Shown in pieces: positions 61,902 through 64,000 of a stretch of DNA of 64,000 nt. Under the pieces are notes generated by a model. The model searched no databases. It worked only from the letters and a program-made list of their open reading frames with translations, and was not told the DNA's origin. Location of the stretch: NCBI RefSeq assembly GCF_003696285.1, contig NZ_RFFL01000014.1:1-64000 (forward strand). Reading direction: 5' to 3'. The position numbers and the translations under genes were made by a program. Positions within the stretch are counted from its first letter, which is position 1. The number at the start of each line of letters is the position of its first letter. This DNA is from Stutzerimonas nitrititolerans. GTDB lineage: Bacteria; Pseudomonadota; Gammaproteobacteria; Pseudomonadales; Pseudomonadaceae.

Positions 61902-63269
61902 CTAGTGAACCCAGACTTCCACGCGCTGGTTCTTCAAGCGCCCGGCACCCTGGTTGGAAGCCACTGGAAGTTCATCGCCCAACCCATTGATTTCTTTCAC
62001 AAGAATGCCGCCGCGCGCCAGCTCGCTGCGCACGGCCATGGCGCGCAGCTTGGACAGCAGCGCGGTGCGCGCCGGGTCGCTTCTGGGGTCGCCGAAACCT
62101 ACCAGCGTCGCAGCGCTCATGCGCTTGCCGTTGGCGTTGAGGTAGGCGACGAGCCGGTCGATATCGCGCCGGGCCTTGTTGTCGAGGCGTGCGCTGCCCT
62201 GGTCGAAGCGGAAGTTCACCGTGAGCCGCTGGGCTTCCCTGGCCAGTTGCTGATAGGTCGGCGGCATGTCGGCCTGGGCCGTCAGCTTTATCGCCCTGAT
62301 GGACTGCGCCACATAGCCGGATCGCTCGACGATGGCCTGGCCGGCTGCGCCATGCACATAGGTGATGAACGCCTGCAACTGGGCGGACTGCTCGTCGGGA
62401 CGGGCATAGAGAAATAGCCGGCGCGACAGCGGATAGTCCTCGGTGGCGATCGATGCGCTGGTGGGCGCCATGGGTTGCGAGTCGCCGTCGGCAATGGCCA
62501 GTGGCTTGGCCGAACCCACCGAGGCGAGGCCGACGAAGCCGATGGCGCCGGGCACCTTGCTGACGTCCTGCGAGAGCTGGTCGTTGGATTCGTAGCGTCG
62601 TGCACGCAAGGCGAGTGTCTTGTCCTGATTGCCGAGCACCAGTTCCTTGAAGGTGTCGTAGGTGCCCGAGCGATCATCGCGGGCAAACAGCTTGACGGCG
62701 ATGTCGGCACCGCCCAGTTCACGCCAGTTGCTCACCTCGCCAGCGAACAGCTGTGCCACTTGGGCAACGGTCAGGGTGCTCAGCGGGTTGTCCGGATGGA
62801 CGATGATCGCCAGACCATCGATGGCGATGACTTGCTCCGCCTCGGCACTGCGCAGGTCACCCAGCTCGGCCAGGGCATCCAGTTCACTCTGTTTGATGGG
62901 CCGCGAGGCGGCTGCCAGGTCGGCGCTGGCATCTTTCAGACCGGCGAAGCCGGTGCCGGTACCATGCGCGGCCACCTCCGCGAATACCATCCGGCCATCG
63001 GCGGCGGTGGCGCTGATGCGCTGTTCGTTCTCCCGCCCAGCGGGGGCGATGCGGACGTCCCGCAGGCCCTGACTTTCGAAGAAACCGGCGATCAGCATGG
63101 GCGCAAGCTTGGCGCCGACCGTGTTCGAACCCTGGATGCTCAGCACGGGACGATCGGCGGCTGGGGCGGCGCCGATGGCCAGGCCGGGGAAGCTGTAGCA
63201 CACGAAACCCAGCAACAGCAGGGAAAACGCTCGACTCCAGACGTCGCGCTCTGAAACGGAAACTGCCAA
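61902..63269 (-). CDS. PstS-like phosphate-binding domain fused to an OmpA domain
   Basis: 455 aa. A signal peptide (about 12-34) is followed by a PstS-like binding domain (about 40-330; LSIQGSNTVGAKLAP, GRENEQRI, DDRSGTYDTFKELVLG, PGAIGFVGLASVG). A C-terminal OmpA peptidoglycan-binding domain follows (about 350-455; VNFRFDQGSARLDNKARRDIDRLVAYL, NQRVEVWV). The start is a TTG with GAGAGGG upstream. It may tether phosphate binding to the cell wall or sense phosphate; no pst genes are adjacent. Confidence 0.88.
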   Translation of the reverse strand: MAVSVSERDVWSRAFSLLLLGFVCYSFPGLAIGAAPAADRPVLSIQGSNTVGAKLAPMLIAGFFESQGLRDVRIAPAGRENEQRISATAADGRMVFAEVAAHGTGTGFAGLKDASADLAAASRPIKQSELDALAELGDLRSAEAEQVIAIDGLAIIVHPDNPLSTLTVAQVAQLFAGEVSNWRELGGADIAVKLFARDDRSGTYDTFKELVLGNQDKTLALRARRYESNDQLSQDVSKVPGAIGFVGLASVGSAKPLAIADGDSQPMAPTSASIATEDYPLSRRLFLYARPDEQSAQLQAFITYVHGAAGQAIVERSGYVAQSIRAIKLTAQADMPPTYQQLAREAQRLTVNFRFDQGSARLDNKARRDIDRLVAYLNANGKRMSAATLVGFGDPRSDPARTALLSKLRAMAVRSELARGGILVKEINGLGDELPVASNQGAGRLKNQRVEVWVH

Positions 63270-63361
63270 TGCCTGACCCTCTCGACCGATGGAAGTCGCG
63301 AGACTAAGTCAGTTGCATGACCATCATGTGACAGGCGCTGCGTCCGTCTGGCCTGCGGGTT

Positions 63362-64000
63362 TCAGCACAGTGCCAGCCAGACCGGGCAGTGGTCGGATGG
63401 TTTTTCCATGCCGCGAATTTCGTAGTCCACGCCGCAATCGATGACGCGGTCATGCAAGGCCTGGGTGGTCAGGATCAGGTCGATGCGCAGCCCACGACGT
63501 GGTTCGTCCTCGAAGCCACGGCTGCGGTAGTCGAACCAGCTGAAACGGTCGGCGACTTCCGGGTTGAGCGTGCGGAAGCTGTCCTGCAAACCCCAGTTCT
63601 TGAGGCGGGCCAGCCATTCGCGCTCCTCGGGCAGGAAACTGCATTTGCCGGTGCGCAACCAGCGCTTGGCGTTCACCTCGCCGATGCCGATGTCGCAGTC
63701 CTCCGGGGAAATGTTGAAGTCGCCCATGACTGCCACTGCGTGGTCGGGGCTGAAGCGCTCTTCTAGCAGTGCCTGCAGGTCGGCATAGAACCTGGTCTTG
63801 GCCGGGAACTTGGTGGGATGCACACGGCTTTCCCCCTGGGGGAAATAGCCATTCATGACGGTCACCGGCTGGCCGTTGGCATCGGCGAAACGACCCCAGA
63901 TGAAACGCTTCTGCGATTCCTCGCCGTCGCCCGGAAAGCCCTTGTGAATCTCCAGCGGTGCCTGGCGCGACAGCAGCGCGACACCGTAATGGCCCTTCTG
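63362..64000 (-). CDS. xthA: exodeoxyribonuclease III (partial, runs off the right edge)
   Basis: The 3' 213 codons are present; the frame is open to the window edge, where it reads [15 protein letters not shown]. Later motifs are [26 protein letters not shown] (catalytic Asp/Asn), [21 protein letters not shown] and the C-terminal SDHCPVW with the catalytic Asp-His. Family function is AP-site and 3'-end repair. Full-length XthA is about 270 aa, so about 55-60 residues lie beyond the window. Confidence 0.95.
   Translation of the reverse strand, partial: QKGHYGVALLSRQAPLEIHKGFPGDGEESQKRFIWGRFADANGQPVTVMNGYFPQGESRVHPTKFPAKTRFYADLQALLEERFSPDHAVAVMGDFNISPEDCDIGIGEVNAKRWLRTGKCSFLPEEREWLARLKNWGLQDSFRTLNPEVADRFSWFDYRSRGFEDEPRRGLRIDLILTTQALHDRVIDCGVDYEIRGMEKPSDHCPVWLALC

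Overview
The window is GC-rich, tightly packed gamma-proteobacterial chromosome with many ATGA/TGATG gene overlaps. The content points to Pseudomonas sensu lato, most likely the Stutzerimonas (P. stutzeri) group. It carries a tsdB-tsdA thiosulfate dehydrogenase pair, a dsbRS/dsbDEG block like that of P. aeruginosa, a late cobalamin cluster in Pseudomonas order, a P. fluorescens-type mannitol operon and a Pseudomonas REP doublet. No rRNA, tRNA, phage, IS transposase or CRISPR array was found. The species assignment is inference.

Layout. 1-7.3 kb: sensor/regulator dsbS-dsbR diverging from dsbD, a membrane-bound TlpA/DsbE-like protein, dsbG and tsdBA. 7.5-10.7 kb: a DHA2 drug exporter, a DUF3313 lipoprotein and a secreted SNase-type nuclease. 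11-15.3 kb: a Fur-box siderophore receptor with a DUF3649-PepSY-DUF3325 membrane module. 15.4-16.8 kb: an ArsR-type regulator diverging from two small ABM/NIPSNAP proteins. 16.9-24.1 kb (minus strand): rpmE2 behind a Zur box, then a TonB receptor, an exported membrane-anchored CobN-like protein, an ExbB-like channel and a DUF2149 protein. This resembles the hmuR-S-U-V arrangement of Bacteroidetes and the zinc-starvation operon PA1922-PA1925. 24.3-33.7 kb: a cobalamin riboswitch driving btuB and cobO-cobB-bluB-cobD-cobC-cobQ-cobP, with cobO broken by a one-base frameshift. 34.0-39.4 kb: a stressosome module (RsbR, RsbS, RsbT, an ATPase-phosphatase fusion, a histidine kinase and a hybrid kinase). 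39.5-43.2 kb: TAXI binding protein, RidA and a DadA-like dehydrogenase with a divergent LysR. 43.3-44.7 kb: zapE and a parvulin. 44.8-49.5 kb: a gluconokinase-DctQ fusion, dctM, dctP and a GntR/LacI repressor, with two TAGCGCT operators. 49.6-51.9 kb: LysR and an acyl-CoA dehydrogenase. 52.0-61.8 kb: mannitol catabolism (mtlZ, mtlR, mtlEFGK, mtlD, mtlY). 61.9-64.0 kb: a PstS-OmpA fusion and the 3' part of xthA.

Themes. Metal and redox homeostasis dominate the first half: copper-linked Dsb system, Fur-, Zur- and B12-controlled uptake. Signalling and catabolism of sugar acids and polyols dominate the second. Six catabolic or transport genes carry A-rich AANAANAA motifs next to their ribosome binding sites, suggesting shared Hfq/Crc catabolite repression. 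Several palindromic repeat families sit between, and in one case inside, genes.

The observations most worth a second look are the Zur-linked exported CobN operon, the gluconokinase-DctQ fusion with an operator inside its linker, and the stressosome with no sigma-factor target nearby. All calls come from reading the sequence and recalling families; no search was run.
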